A DNA stretch of 64,000 bases from Bradyrhizobium sp. MOS002 (GCF_003020115.1 NZ_PYFX01000008.1:124001-188000), one strand, 5' to 3'. Shown: positions 26,736 to 34,737, counted from the stretch's first letter. The notes: generated from the letters alone by a model not told the origin. Numbers and translations: made by a program.

Positions 26736-27710
26736 ATGACCAAAGCCGTCCGTGTGCACAAGGTCGGAGGCCCCGAAGTCCTGGTCTATGAGAGCGTCGA
26801 TGTTCCGGCGCCCGGTCCCGGCGAGGTGCGCATCCGCCAGCATGCCGTCGGCCTGAACTTCATCGACGTCTATTACCGCACCGGCCTCTACAAGGCCCCG
26901 GGGCTGCCCTTCATCGCCGGCAACGAGGCCTCGGGCGAGGTCGTCGCGGTCGGGCCGGGCGTGACGAATTTCCACCCCGGCGACCGCGTCGCCTACTACC
27001 ACAATCTCGGCGCCTATACCGGCGAGCGCAACATCCCCTGGGAGCGGCTGGTCAAGCTGCCCGATCACATCACCTACGAGCAGGGCGCCGTGCTGATGCT
27101 GAAGGGGCTGACGGTCTGGTATCTCCTGCACAAGACCTTCAAGGTCGAGCCGCATCATCGCGTGCTGATCCATGCCGCGGCCGGCGGCATCGGCCTGCTC
27201 GCCTGCCAATGGGCGAGGGCGATGGGCGCTCACGTCATCGGCACCGTCGGCTCGCGCGAAAAGGCCGCGCTTGCCGAAGCCAATGGCTGCGACCATGTCA
27301 TCCTCTACAACGAGGAAGACTTCGTCGCGCGCGTCAAGCAGATCAGCCGCAACGAGGGTTGCGACGTGGTCTATGACGGCGTCGGCAAGTCGACGTTCCC
27401 GGGCTCGCTGTCCTGCCTGAAGCCGCGCGGGATGTTCGTCTCCTTCGGCAATGCCTCAGGCCCGGTGCCGCCATTCTCGATCGCCGAGCTCAACACTCAC
27501 GGCTCGCTGTTTGCGACCCGGCCCAAGCTCAACGACTATATCGGTACGCGCAAGGAGTTGCTGGAAGGCGCCGACACGCTGTTCGCCGCCGTCATCAACG
27601 GCAAGCTGCACGTGCCGATCAACCATGCCTACGCGCTCAAGGACGCCGCCAAGGCGCATATCGATCTCGAAAGCCGCAAGACCACGGGCGCGTCGATCCT
27701 GAAGCCGTAG
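26736..27710 (+). CDS. NADPH:quinone oxidoreductase, zinc-independent MDR family
   Basis: A 324-aa medium-chain dehydrogenase/reductase of the QOR type. Landmarks are GLNFIDVYYRTGLYK, GNEASGEVVAVGPGV, and the Rossmann stretch VLIHAAAGGIGLLACQWA (residues about 145-162) with GTVGSREKAALA. There are no zinc-ligand Cys clusters. It probably reduces quinones by one or two electrons with NADPH. The ATG at 26736 has GAGGAGG seven bases upstream; a GTG directly before it is less well placed. A palindromic repeat follows immediately and separates it from convergent argD. Confidence 0.9.
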   Translation: MTKAVRVHKVGGPEVLVYESVDVPAPGPGEVRIRQHAVGLNFIDVYYRTGLYKAPGLPFIAGNEASGEVVAVGPGVTNFHPGDRVAYYHNLGAYTGERNIPWERLVKLPDHITYEQGAVLMLKGLTVWYLLHKTFKVEPHHRVLIHAAAGGIGLLACQWARAMGAHVIGTVGSREKAALAEANGCDHVILYNEEDFVARVKQISRNEGCDVVYDGVGKSTFPGSLSCLKPRGMFVSFGNASGPVPPFSIAELNTHGSLFATRPKLNDYIGTRKELLEGADTLFAAVINGKLHVPINHAYALKDAAKAHIDLESRKTTGASILKP

Positions 27711-27715
27711 CTCAC

Positions 27716-27801
27716 CGTCATTGCGAGCAAAGCGAAGCAATCCAGAATCTTTCCGTTGAGGCAGTCTGGATTGCTTCGTCGCTGCGCTCCTCGCAATGAC
27801 G
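27716..27801. repeat. Bradyrhizobium-type intergenic palindromic repeat (copy B)
   Basis: This is the same family as 8828-8909. The left arm begins CGTCATTGCGAGCAAAGCGA and the right arm ends GCAATGACG, but the right arm carries two small insertions relative to a perfect palindrome. It sits between two convergent genes, 6 bp from one stop and 4 bp from the other, so it may terminate both transcripts. Confidence 0.9.
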
Positions 27802-27804
27802 AGC

Positions 27805-29001
27805 TTACGCCACCCGCCGTGCCGCGCCGGCCCTGGTCAAGATCCCGTCGAGACAATCGATCATCTCGGCGATCTCGGCCCGCGTGACGTTCAGCGCCGG
27901 CATGAAGCGCAGCGTGTCGACCTGCGGCGCGTTGAGGAGCACGCCGGCCTCGAACGCCTGCGCGACGATGCCGGGTGCGATCGGCAGCTTGAGGTCGAGC
28001 GCGAGCAGGAGCCCGCGGCCACGCACTTCGCCGAGCCCATGCCGCGCCGAGACCTTCTGCAATTCGCTTTCGAGCAGCAGGCCGGTTTCGGTCGCTGTCT
28101 TCAGGAAGTCCGGCTTGCTGACTTCGTCGAGCACCGCGAGCCCCGCCGCGCACATGATCGGGTTGCCGTTGAATGTGCCGCCCTGGTCGCCGTGCTCGAA
28201 GCAGGCCGCCCGTTCGGTCGCGAGCAGCGCCGCGAGCGGCACCCCGCCGCCGATGCCCTTGCCGAGCGTCATGATGTCGGGCGCGACGCCGGTGTGCTCG
28301 TAGTGGAAGAGCTTGCCGGTCCGGCCCATCCCGGTCTGGATCTCGTCGAAGATCAGGAGGAGGCCGTGCGCGTCGGTGAGGGCGCGCAACTCCTGCAAGA
28401 ACTGATCGGTCGCCGGCCACACGCCTGATTCACCCTGGATCGGCTCGAGCATCACAGCGACGGTGTTGTCGTTGATCAGCTTTTCGACCGACGCGATGTC
28501 GTTGAGCTTCGCCTTCTTGAAGCCGGCGACCTTGGGTTCGAACAGCGGCTCGAAGGCCTTCTTGCCTGAAGCCGACATCGTCGCCAGCGTGCGGCCGTGA
28601 AAGCCGCCTTCGAAGCTGATGATCTCGAACGCGCCGCCTCTATGGATACTGCCATATTTGCGCGCGAGCTTGATGGCGCCCTCATTGGCTTCCGCACCGG
28701 AATTGGCAAAGAACACCTGATCGAACGCGCTGTTTGCGACAAGCTGCTCAGCGAGCTTCAGGCTCGGCTCGTTGTAGAAGGCCGGGCTTGGCGTCAGCAG
28801 CCGCTTGGCCTGCGCGGCAAGCGCGTCGGCGATCGCCGGCGGGGAGTGGCCGAGGCAGTTGACGGCCCAGCCCTGCACGAAATCGAGATAGCGCTTGCGG
28901 CTGTCGTCCCAGAGGTAGGAGCCGGCGCCGCGGACGAACACGGTCCTGGGCCGGGCGGTGATGTCCATCAACGCGTCATAAGGATGGGTGGCGTTGGTCA
29001 T
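27805..29001 (-). CDS. argD: Acetylornithine aminotransferase (class III, PLP-dependent)
   Basis: ArgD transfers an amino group from glutamate to N-acetylglutamate semialdehyde in arginine synthesis and often doubles as succinyldiaminopimelate transaminase. The 398-aa protein shows the class III signature: NSGAEANEGAIKLARKY, LEPIQGESGVWPA, LIFDEIQTGMGRTGKLFHYEHTGVAPDIMTLGKGIGGG, split by the PLP-Lys in TLGKGIGGG. The start at 29001 follows AGAGGAG with good spacing. The gene stands alone without argF. Its 5' region carries an arginine-rich leader ORF and a strong terminator hairpin, which supports an arginine-biosynthetic role over other ornithine/GABA transaminases. Confidence 0.9.
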   Translation of the reverse strand: MTNATHPYDALMDITARPRTVFVRGAGSYLWDDSRKRYLDFVQGWAVNCLGHSPPAIADALAAQAKRLLTPSPAFYNEPSLKLAEQLVANSAFDQVFFANSGAEANEGAIKLARKYGSIHRGGAFEIISFEGGFHGRTLATMSASGKKAFEPLFEPKVAGFKKAKLNDIASVEKLINDNTVAVMLEPIQGESGVWPATDQFLQELRALTDAHGLLLIFDEIQTGMGRTGKLFHYEHTGVAPDIMTLGKGIGGGVPLAALLATERAACFEHGDQGGTFNGNPIMCAAGLAVLDEVSKPDFLKTATETGLLLESELQKVSARHGLGEVRGRGLLLALDLKLPIAPGIVAQAFEAGVLLNAPQVDTLRFMPALNVTRAEIAEMIDCLDGILTRAGAARRVA

Positions 29002-29045
29002 GTCGAACTCCTCTGGAGGCGGGGGGAAAGGGCGCGCGAAAAGCA

Positions 29046-29076
29046 AAAAGGCCGCACCTTGCGGGTGCGGCCTTTT
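29046..29076 (-). terminator. Attenuator-type intrinsic terminator in the argD leader
   Basis: A perfect 13-bp stem (29064-29076 and 29046-29058 on the minus strand, 5-nt loop) ends in a T tract (TTTTTGCTTTT on the minus strand). It lies 45 bp before the argD start and 26 bp after the stop of the Arg-rich leader ORF. Being between leader and gene, it can only make sense for argD if transcription sometimes reads through. Confidence 0.88.
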
Positions 29077-29102
29077 CGAAAACTTACGCTGAACTGAGTG
29101 GC

Positions 29103-29195
29103 TCAGCGGCGTCGTCGGACATGGCGCACCCTCTCATCGTCGCGGGAGCGACGGCGGAGCATTTCGGTGCGCTGATGGGTCCGAGCGTTGATCAT
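29103..29195 (-). CDS. Arginine-rich leader peptide upstream of argD
   Basis: From the ATG at 29162 a 19-residue peptide is encoded with 10 arginines: MLRRRSRDDERVRHVRRRR, then TGA at 29103. An in-frame ATG at 29195 would give 30 residues with 12 arginines; the shown span uses it. Neither start has a strong ribosome site, but the 29195 ATG lies where the transcript from the nearby promoter would begin, so leaderless translation is possible. Four Arg codons (CGA CGA CGC CGC) directly precede the stop. The run AGG GTG CG (29125-29131) inside the ORF is complementary to CGCACCC in the terminator 5' arm. This is the pattern of a regulatory leader peptide whose translation senses charged tRNA-Arg, not of a functional protein. 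Confidence 0.65.
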   Translation of the reverse strand: MINARTHQRTEMLRRRSRDDERVRHVRRRR

Positions 29196-29203
29196 GGGGC
29201 GCG

Positions 29204-29233
29204 GCAATACATGCGAATGGCGGGGCTTGTCAA
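29204..29233 (-). promoter_or_regulatory. Candidate sigma70-type promoter of the argD leader
   Basis: On the minus strand TTGACA (29233-29228) is followed after 18 bp by TATTGC (29209-29204). Transcription would start near 29195-29198, at or just before the longer leader-peptide ATG. The -35 is perfect and the -10 only partly matches. Confidence 0.5.
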
Positions 29234-29401
29234 GCGGGTGTTTTACAAACCACACGCCCAGCGTGCATGGGTCAAGAGAGATACGCGGCTGAAACCATCG
29301 CGTCTCTAGCGCGTTTGTGATCACAGGACGCGAATTGGTTCGAACCGAACGCATGAAGGTTCAGACCAAGAGGAGCGGGACCAATCAGATAGTTTTAAGC
29401 C

Positions 29402-30349
29402 TTGTCCGACACGCCTTATCCGATCGACCTCGACAGCATTCGCGGCGCGTTTCCGCCGGGCATCGAGGCGCCGCCGCTGTTGCTGGACTTCGCCGGCTGG
29501 CTGAAGGGACGGCCCTGGGGCAGCGTCGGCTGCTTCTCGCTGCAGGGCCAGTTTTCCGATCAGGCGCCGATCTTCGACGGCAGTCCCTTGCGCGACAGGT
29601 TTTCGCTGTTCATGCGGCTGCCGGATGGCTCGGCTGTTGGCGGCTGGTATGGCGCGGGTCTCGACCGCGACAACCCGCCGATCGTCGGACTGGGCTCGGA
29701 GGGCGATTACGAGCTGCTGGCGCCGAGCCTCGATGGCCTGTTCGCAAAACTGACGTCGCAGCAATTCGACAAGGCGTGGAGCGATCTGAAGCCGCACGAC
29801 GAGGTCGCATGCCAGACGGTCGAACTCGCGCAGTGGCTGACCGGACGGCTGACCGGGGAGATGGCGGCGCCCGATGACCACGCGTCGGAGCTGCCCGACT
29901 TTCGCGGCTTCATGGAAAAATGGAGCCGGGATCGCGAAGACTACTGGGCCAATCATCGCTTGATGGCCGAACTCGGCTGGCGTCTCGCCGCGCATCTGCC
30001 GAAGGGCAAGAAGCCCTGGGACAAGACGAGCTTCGAGATCGCGATCGTCGGCAGGCAATACGAGGGGCGTGTCCTGACGCGCGGGCCGCAGCCGTTCGAG
30101 GAAGCCGCCTCGATCGAATCCCTGCTGCGCGACCTGCGTGAGGAGATGCGCCGCGCGCAGCCCGCGCTCGGGCTGTGGCACGCCATGAAATTCGGGCTCT
30201 ATGCCGACGGCCGGGTCATGCCGAACTTCGAATACGATGTGCGCCCGAGCATCGACGGCGAGCCAGCGAAGCTGTCGGAGGCGCAAGCTGATCTTGCCCG
30301 CGCACCGCGGCCGGAGCGCTGGGTGCCGAAATGGCTGGCGGCATCCTGA
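29402..30349 (+). CDS. Hypothetical protein with SUKH/SMI1-like features
   Basis: A 315-aa acidic, Trp-rich soluble protein. The only usable start is TTG at 29402, since an in-frame stop lies at 29396 and the next Met is about 70 residues in. The first half (FAGWLKGRPWGSVGCFSLQG, FSLFMRLPDGSAVGGWYG, PPIVGLGSEGDYELLAPSLDGLFAKL) reads like a SUKH/SMI1-KNR4-type fold, a superfamily common among immunity proteins. The second half contains FEYDVRP, a phrase seen near the end of some immunity-like domains. No toxin gene is nearby. The assignment is tentative and it may be an ordinary housekeeping SUKH protein. It is divergent from the argD leader. Confidence 0.65.
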   Translation: MSDTPYPIDLDSIRGAFPPGIEAPPLLLDFAGWLKGRPWGSVGCFSLQGQFSDQAPIFDGSPLRDRFSLFMRLPDGSAVGGWYGAGLDRDNPPIVGLGSEGDYELLAPSLDGLFAKLTSQQFDKAWSDLKPHDEVACQTVELAQWLTGRLTGEMAAPDDHASELPDFRGFMEKWSRDREDYWANHRLMAELGWRLAAHLPKGKKPWDKTSFEIAIVGRQYEGRVLTRGPQPFEEAASIESLLRDLREEMRRAQPALGLWHAMKFGLYADGRVMPNFEYDVRPSIDGEPAKLSEAQADLARAPRPERWVPKWLAAS

Positions 30350-30445
30350 AGCTCGGAATGCCGCGAAGCTGCCGCCCAGCCGGCGCGCCGAAATCCTCCG
30401 CTGTCGCGCCATCATGACCTCGCGGGAACGTCACCTTCGATCCCC

Positions 30446-30476
30446 TTGACTTAGAGCGCGCTCGAAGGGGTATCTG
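30446..30476 (+). promoter_or_regulatory. MerR-type promoter with 19-bp spacer and internal dyad
   Basis: TTGACT (30446-30451) and TATCTG (30471-30476) are 19 bp apart, the elongated spacing typical of MerR-controlled promoters. The spacer region carries the 18-bp dyad CTTAGAGCGCGCTCGAAG (30450-30467) with a single mismatched pair. The merR gene starts 30 bp downstream, so autoregulation is expected. Confidence 0.78.
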
Positions 30477-30505
30477 TACGTGCGTCAGTACGAGAACGGG
30501 CACAC

Positions 30506-30937
30506 ATGAAGATCGGCGACCTCGCAAAACGAACCGGCCTATCGACGCACACGCTGCGCTACTATGAGCGCATTGGACTGCTGCCATACGCTGACCGGGA
30601 TCGCTCCGGCCAGCGCGACTTTGACGCATCGATCCTCACATGGATCGCATTCCTTGGTCGGCTCAAGACCACCGGAATGCCGATCCGGGACATGTTGCGT
30701 TACGCGGCGCTTCGTGACGAAGGCGACGCTACCGGGCCAACCCGGCAGCAGATGCTGGAAGTCCACCGGGAACAGGTTCGCACGCAGATTGCCGAACTTC
30801 AGGAATGCCTGCTCGTCCTTGATACCAAGATCGCCGGCTATGCCGGGGACGAACAGAGGACGAAGGAAAATGACGCACGCCCCAACACAAGACGAAAGCC
30901 GCTTCGATCGCGGCCAGCGGGCCCTGTCACGCATTGA
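30506..30937 (+). CDS. MerR-family transcriptional regulator
   Basis: A 143-aa regulator. The N-terminal winged helix is canonical: IGDLAKRTGLSTHTLRYYERIGLL at residues 3-26, then SGQRDFDASILTWIAFLGRLKTTGM, and a dimerising coiled coil near residues 80-112. There are no metal-binding Cys, so it is not a MerR/CueR/ZntR-type metal sensor. It resembles the subgroup next to oxidoreductase-like genes that responds to organic electrophiles. The 3' end overlaps the CMD gene by 68 bp in another frame, and the two are likely one transcript from the 19-bp-spacer promoter. Confidence 0.9.
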   Translation: MKIGDLAKRTGLSTHTLRYYERIGLLPYADRDRSGQRDFDASILTWIAFLGRLKTTGMPIRDMLRYAALRDEGDATGPTRQQMLEVHREQVRTQIAELQECLLVLDTKIAGYAGDEQRTKENDARPNTRRKPLRSRPAGPVTH

Positions 30938-31289
30938 CGGCAGTGCCGGCGAAAAGGTCGTGGCTTCACTCGCCGACATAGCTCCGGATTTCGCACGATA
31001 CGTGATCGAGTTTCCGTTCGGCGACATTTACTGTCGCCCGGACCTCGGCCTGCGCGATCGAGAGATCGCGACGATCGCCGCGCTGACGGCGCTTGGAAAT
31101 GCCGCGCCTCAGCTCAAAGTGCATCTCGAGGCGGGGCTGAATGTCGGGCTGTCTCGCGACGAGATCGTGGAGATCATCATGCAGATGGCCGTCTATGCGG
31201 GCTTCCCGGCGGCGCTGAACGGGCTGTTCGCAGCGAAGGAAGTGTTCGCCGCGCGTGACGAACAGCAGGCGTCGGGAGAAGCGACCTGA
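30870..31289 (+). CDS. Carboxymuconolactone decarboxylase (CMD) family protein
   Basis: A 139-aa protein of the CMD/AhpD-like fold. The family phrase REIATIAALTALGNAAPQLKVHLEAGLNVGLSRDEIVEI occupies residues about 68-106 (two helices flanking G and H). The redox CxxC of AhpD is absent, so a lactone decarboxylase or unknown activity is more likely than peroxidase partner function. The start at 30870 uses GGACGAAGGAAA as ribosome site inside the end of merR. Its overlap with merR predicts joint control of the two genes, perhaps by an electrophilic aromatic or lactone compound, though that is inference. Confidence 0.85.
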   Translation: MTHAPTQDESRFDRGQRALSRIDGSAGEKVVASLADIAPDFARYVIEFPFGDIYCRPDLGLRDREIATIAALTALGNAAPQLKVHLEAGLNVGLSRDEIVEIIMQMAVYAGFPAALNGLFAAKEVFAARDEQQASGEAT

Positions 31290-31376
31290 CCTCGTAGTTC
31301 GGCACGCCCAGCCTGAACGCCGGCTGCTGGAATGCCTGAGGCGCGCCGGTCTTGCCGGCGTGCCGCGGCCGGAATC

Positions 31377-32702
31377 TCAGAATCCCGCGACGCTGCCGTG
31401 CAGATCGTATTGATCGGCGCGTTCGATCTTCGCGGTGACGATCTCGCCAACGCGCAGCGGGCGGCGGCTCGACAGGTAGACGGCGCCGTCGATCTCGGGC
31501 GCATCGGCCTTGGAGCGGCCTTTTGAGACGGTCGGGCCGACCTCGTCGATGATGATCTGCTGGCGGGTGCCGACCTTGCGCTTCAGCCTGCGCGCGGAAA
31601 TCTTCTGCTGGCGCGCCATCAGCGCATTGTAGCGCTCCTGCTTGATCTCTTCCGGCACGGGGTTCTCGATCGCGTTCGCGGTGGCGCCAGCGACGGGCTC
31701 GTACTTGAAGCAGCCAAGCCGATCGATCTCGGCTTCGTCCAGCCAGTCGAGCAGATAGGCAAAGTCGGCATCGGTTTCTCCGGGGAAGCCGACGATGAAG
31801 GTCGAGCGCAAAGCGAGATCGGGACACTGCTCGCGCCAGCGCTTGATGCGCGCCAGCGTCTTGTCCTGCGCCGCCGGGCGCTTCATCGCCTTCAGCACCT
31901 CGGGACTCGCGTGCTGGAACGGGATGTCGAGATAGGGCAGCACCTTGCCCTCGTTCATCAGCGCGATGACCTCGTCGACATGCGGGTAGGGGTAGACATA
32001 TTGCAAGCGGACCCAGGCGCCGAGTTCGCCGAGCTCGCGCGCGAGGTCGATGAATTTGGCGCGGACCTGGCGATCCTTCCACGGGCTCTCGGCGTATTTG
32101 AGATCGACGCCGTAGGCCGAGGTGTCCTGCGAGATCACCAGCAGCTCTTTCACGCCGGCGCCGACCAGGCGCTCGGCTTCGCGCAGCACATCATTGGCCG
32201 GGCGTGAGACGAGGTCGCCGCGCAGTTTTGGAATGATGCAGAAGGTGCAGCGGTTGTTGCAGCCCTCGGAGATCTTCAGATAGGCGTAGTGCCGCGGCGT
32301 CAGCTTGATGCCCTGCGGCGGCACCAGATCGAGATGCGGATTGTGGGCGGGCGGCAGCGCGCGGTGGACCGCGTCGAGCACGCTCTCATATTGCTGCGGG
32401 CCGGTGATGGAGAGCACGCCGGGATAGGCCTGCTCGATCTGCTCGGGTTCCGCGCCCATGCAACCGGTCACGATCACCTTGCCGTTTTCGGCCATGGCTT
32501 CGCCGATCGCCGAGAGCGATTCCTGCTTGGCGCTATCGAGGAAGCCGCAGGTGTTGACGATGACGATGTCGGCCCCGTCATGCTTGCGGGCGAGCTCGTA
32601 GCCCTCGGCGCGCAGACGCGTGATGATGCGCTCGGAATCCACCAAAGCCTTGGGGCATCCGAGCGACACGAAGCTGACCTTGGGCGCAGCCGTCTGATCC
32701 AT
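31377..32702 (-). CDS. rimO: Ribosomal protein S12 methylthiotransferase RimO
   Basis: RimO is a radical-SAM enzyme that methylthiolates an aspartate of ribosomal protein S12. The 441-aa protein has the three expected parts. The N-terminal UPF0004 domain carries cluster Cys residues in SLGCPKALVDSE, NTCGFLDSA and TGCMG. The radical-SAM CxxxCxxC motif reads CNNRCTFC, and the C-terminal TRAM domain ends with YDLHGSV. The RimO-specific phrase YLDIPFQHAS is present (MiaB differs here). The ATG at 32702 is taken; a TTG two codons upstream at 32708 is also open. The gene is divergent from nasT. Confidence 0.95.
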   Translation of the reverse strand: MDQTAAPKVSFVSLGCPKALVDSERIITRLRAEGYELARKHDGADIVIVNTCGFLDSAKQESLSAIGEAMAENGKVIVTGCMGAEPEQIEQAYPGVLSITGPQQYESVLDAVHRALPPAHNPHLDLVPPQGIKLTPRHYAYLKISEGCNNRCTFCIIPKLRGDLVSRPANDVLREAERLVGAGVKELLVISQDTSAYGVDLKYAESPWKDRQVRAKFIDLARELGELGAWVRLQYVYPYPHVDEVIALMNEGKVLPYLDIPFQHASPEVLKAMKRPAAQDKTLARIKRWREQCPDLALRSTFIVGFPGETDADFAYLLDWLDEAEIDRLGCFKYEPVAGATANAIENPVPEEIKQERYNALMARQQKISARRLKRKVGTRQQIIIDEVGPTVSKGRSKADAPEIDGAVYLSSRRPLRVGEIVTAKIERADQYDLHGSVAGF

Positions 32703-32813
32703 ATCCAAATCTGCCTGATTGACAGGGTTGAGCTAGTCCCAATTGCCCATAATTACAACCCTTTGCATGGCCTGCGGGCATGCTATGGATGAATCACTGG
32801 TGGTGAGTGAGCA

Positions 32814-33404
32814 ATGAGCGCCGAACAGTCGCCCAAAATCGTGATCGTCGACGAAAGCCCGATCCGGGCTGCGATCCTCGAGGAAGGGTTGCGCGAGGCC
32901 GGATTCACGCAGATCGTCCATATCAGCGAGATGCAAAGCCTGCTCGCCCGTATTTATGCGGTCGATCCCGATATCATCCTGATCGATCTGGAAAACCCCA
33001 GCCGCGACGTGCTTGAAGCGATGTTCCAGGTCAGTCGCGCCGTGCGGCGCCCGATCGCGATGTTCGTCGACCAGAGCGATTCATCCTCGATCCAGGCTTC
33101 GGTCGAGGCGGGGGTCTCCGCCTATATCGTCGACGGGCTGAGGAAGGAACGCATCAAGCCGATCCTCGACCTCTGCGTGTCGCGCTTCAATGCCTTCGCA
33201 AAACTCCAGGAGGAACTGGAGCGCACCAAGTCGCAGCTCGAGGATCGCAAGGTCATCGAGAAGGCCAAGGGCATCCTGATGAAGGTGAAGGGCCTCACCG
33301 AGGACGAGGCCTATGTGCTGCTGCGCTCCACCGCGATGCGCGAGAAGAAGAAAATCGGCGAGATCGCCCAGTCGATCATCACCGCGTCGGAGATGCTGAA
33401 ATGA
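32814..33404 (+). CDS. nasT: NasT-type response regulator with ANTAR RNA-binding domain
   Basis: A 196-aa antiterminator protein. Residues about 8-125 form a receiver domain (KIVIVDESPIRAAIL; IILIDLENPSRD carries the Asp region). Residues about 135-192 form the ANTAR domain (KVIEKAKGILMKVKGLTEDEAYVLLRS). ANTAR proteins bind paired hexaloop hairpins in leader RNAs and prevent termination. NasT is held inactive by NasS when nitrate is absent. The stop overlaps the nasS start by ATGA, fixing the partner assignment. The probable target is the nirA leader just downstream of nasS. Confidence 0.92.
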   Translation: MSAEQSPKIVIVDESPIRAAILEEGLREAGFTQIVHISEMQSLLARIYAVDPDIILIDLENPSRDVLEAMFQVSRAVRRPIAMFVDQSDSSSIQASVEAGVSAYIVDGLRKERIKPILDLCVSRFNAFAKLQEELERTKSQLEDRKVIEKAKGILMKVKGLTEDEAYVLLRSTAMREKKKIGEIAQSIITASEMLK

Positions 33405-34564
33405 CTGCTCCCCTCCGCATCGGGTTCATTCCGCTGGTCGATGCCGCAGCGCTGATCGTTGCCGTCGACAAGGGATTTGCCGCGGCCGAAGGGCTCGAGG
33501 TCGAACTGGTCCGCGAGGTCTCCTGGTCCAACGTCCGCGACAAGCTCAATATCGGCTTGTTCGACGCCGCGCATCTGCTCGCGCCCGTCGCGATTGCGTC
33601 CTCGCTCGGTCTCGGCCACGTCAAGGTGCCAATCGCGGCGCCCTTCAATCTCGGCATCAACGGCAACGCGATCACGGTCTCGCCAGCACTTCATGCCGCG
33701 CTGATGGAGGAGACCGACGGCGACCGCTTCGATCCGCTCGTCACGGCGAAAGCGTTGGCTCGCGTGGTCGCCAAGCGGCGCAAAGCGGGGGCCGATCCGT
33801 TGACCTTCGGCATGACCTTCCCGTTCTCGACCCACAATTACCAATTGCGGTTCTGGATGGCGGCGGCCGGCGTCGATCCCGACGAGGACGTGCGGCTGGT
33901 AGTGTTGCCGCCGCCCTATATGGTCGACAGCCTCGCCAATGGTCATGTCGATGCGTTCTGCGTCGGCGCGCCCTGGAATTCGATCGCGGTCGATCTCGGG
34001 ATCGGCCACATCCTGCATTTCGTCTCCGACATCCTGGCCCATGCGGCGGAGAAGGTATTGGCGCTCCGCCAGGTCTGGGCCGACAAGAATCCGGACGTGG
34101 TCGCGAGCCTGGTGCGCGCGGCAGTGAAAGCCGCGGAGTTCATCGAGGATCCGGAAAACCGGACCGAAGCGGCTCGGATCCTGGCGCAACCCGACCGCAT
34201 CGGCGTGGATGCGGAAGTCATTCAGCGCACCCTCACGGGACGCCTCAAGATTTCGCCGGACGGCATCTTTCGCGAGAGCGGCAGCTACCTTCTGGTGGGA
34301 CGCGAGGAAGCAGGGCGCCCCGATCCGGTCCAGGCCGCCTGGCTTTATGCGCAGATGGTGCGCTGGGGGCAGACGACGCTGACGCCCGACGGCGTCAAGA
34401 CGGCCATGGCCGTGTTCAGGCCTGATCTCTACGACGGCGCCCTCGGCCGCCGGCCGCCCACCCAGGCCCCCGCGGCATTCGGCGCATTCGCCGGCCCCGC
34501 GTTCGATCCTGCCAATATTCGGGGGCACCTTGAGGCCTTCGAGGTGGGCCGCTGGAAGGCGTGA
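33401..34564 (+). CDS. nasS: NasS-type nitrate/nitrite sensor (NrtA/CmpA-like binding protein)
   Basis: A 387-aa protein homologous to the nitrate-binding protein NrtA. It has no signal peptide (starts TAPLRIGFIPLVDAAALIVAVDKG), as expected of the cytoplasmic sensor NasS rather than the periplasmic transporter component. Characteristic segments are LFDAAHLLAPVAIASSLG, TFPFSTHNYQLRFWMAAAGV, and FCVGAPWNSIAVDLGIGH. Family knowledge: NasS sequesters NasT until it binds nitrate or nitrite. The nasT-nasS pair is translationally coupled and lies 0.33 kb upstream of nirA. No nrtBCD-like transporter genes adjoin here. Confidence 0.9.
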   Translation: MTAPLRIGFIPLVDAAALIVAVDKGFAAAEGLEVELVREVSWSNVRDKLNIGLFDAAHLLAPVAIASSLGLGHVKVPIAAPFNLGINGNAITVSPALHAALMEETDGDRFDPLVTAKALARVVAKRRKAGADPLTFGMTFPFSTHNYQLRFWMAAAGVDPDEDVRLVVLPPPYMVDSLANGHVDAFCVGAPWNSIAVDLGIGHILHFVSDILAHAAEKVLALRQVWADKNPDVVASLVRAAVKAAEFIEDPENRTEAARILAQPDRIGVDAEVIQRTLTGRLKISPDGIFRESGSYLLVGREEAGRPDPVQAAWLYAQMVRWGQTTLTPDGVKTAMAVFRPDLYDGALGRRPPTQAPAAFGAFAGPAFDPANIRGHLEAFEVGRWKA

Positions 34565-34710
34565 TTCGGCTCTGCATCGTTTTTGAGCGTTGGAGATCCG
34601 CGTCTAAATTTTAGGCCGACTGCTCGAATTTCGTAAGAGCTCCAGACCCCTGAGTTCCCTTTGGCGCTCTTAATTGCCTGATACTACAAACATTTTCAAT
34701 TCATCAAAGC

Positions 34711-34726
34711 TGGCACGCAACTTGAA
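34711..34726 (+). promoter_or_regulatory. Sigma54-type promoter upstream of nirA
   Basis: TGGCACG at 34711-34717, four bases, then TTGAA at 34722-34726 matches the RpoN consensus TGGCACG-N4-TTGCW with only the final C replaced. Transcription would begin near 34736, leaving a leader of about 160 nt before the nirA ATG. Nitrogen-assimilation genes are classic NtrC/sigma54 targets. Confidence 0.68.
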
Positions 34727-34737
34727 TGTTGCAGTGC

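Noticed and set aside
27629..28420. ORF antisense/out of frame across argD's 3' end with repeat-encoded phrases
   Set aside because: It joins a wrong frame of argD to the palindromic repeat 27716-27801; no start or domain support.
29121..29309. 62-aa plus-strand ORF opposite the argD leader
   Set aside because: It overlaps the leader on the other strand and lacks a ribosome site; its conserved-looking composition comes from the leader complement.
29103..29354. 83-aa version of the argD leader ORF starting at 29354
   Set aside because: The frame upstream of 29195 lies before the predicted promoter and has no ribosome site. The Arg-rich end is better explained by the short leader peptide.
29320..29360. 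GGTTCGAACC-like tRNA T-loop signature near 29335
   Set aside because: No acceptor stem, anticodon arm or CCA context can be formed; the palindrome is by chance. No tRNA was found in the window.
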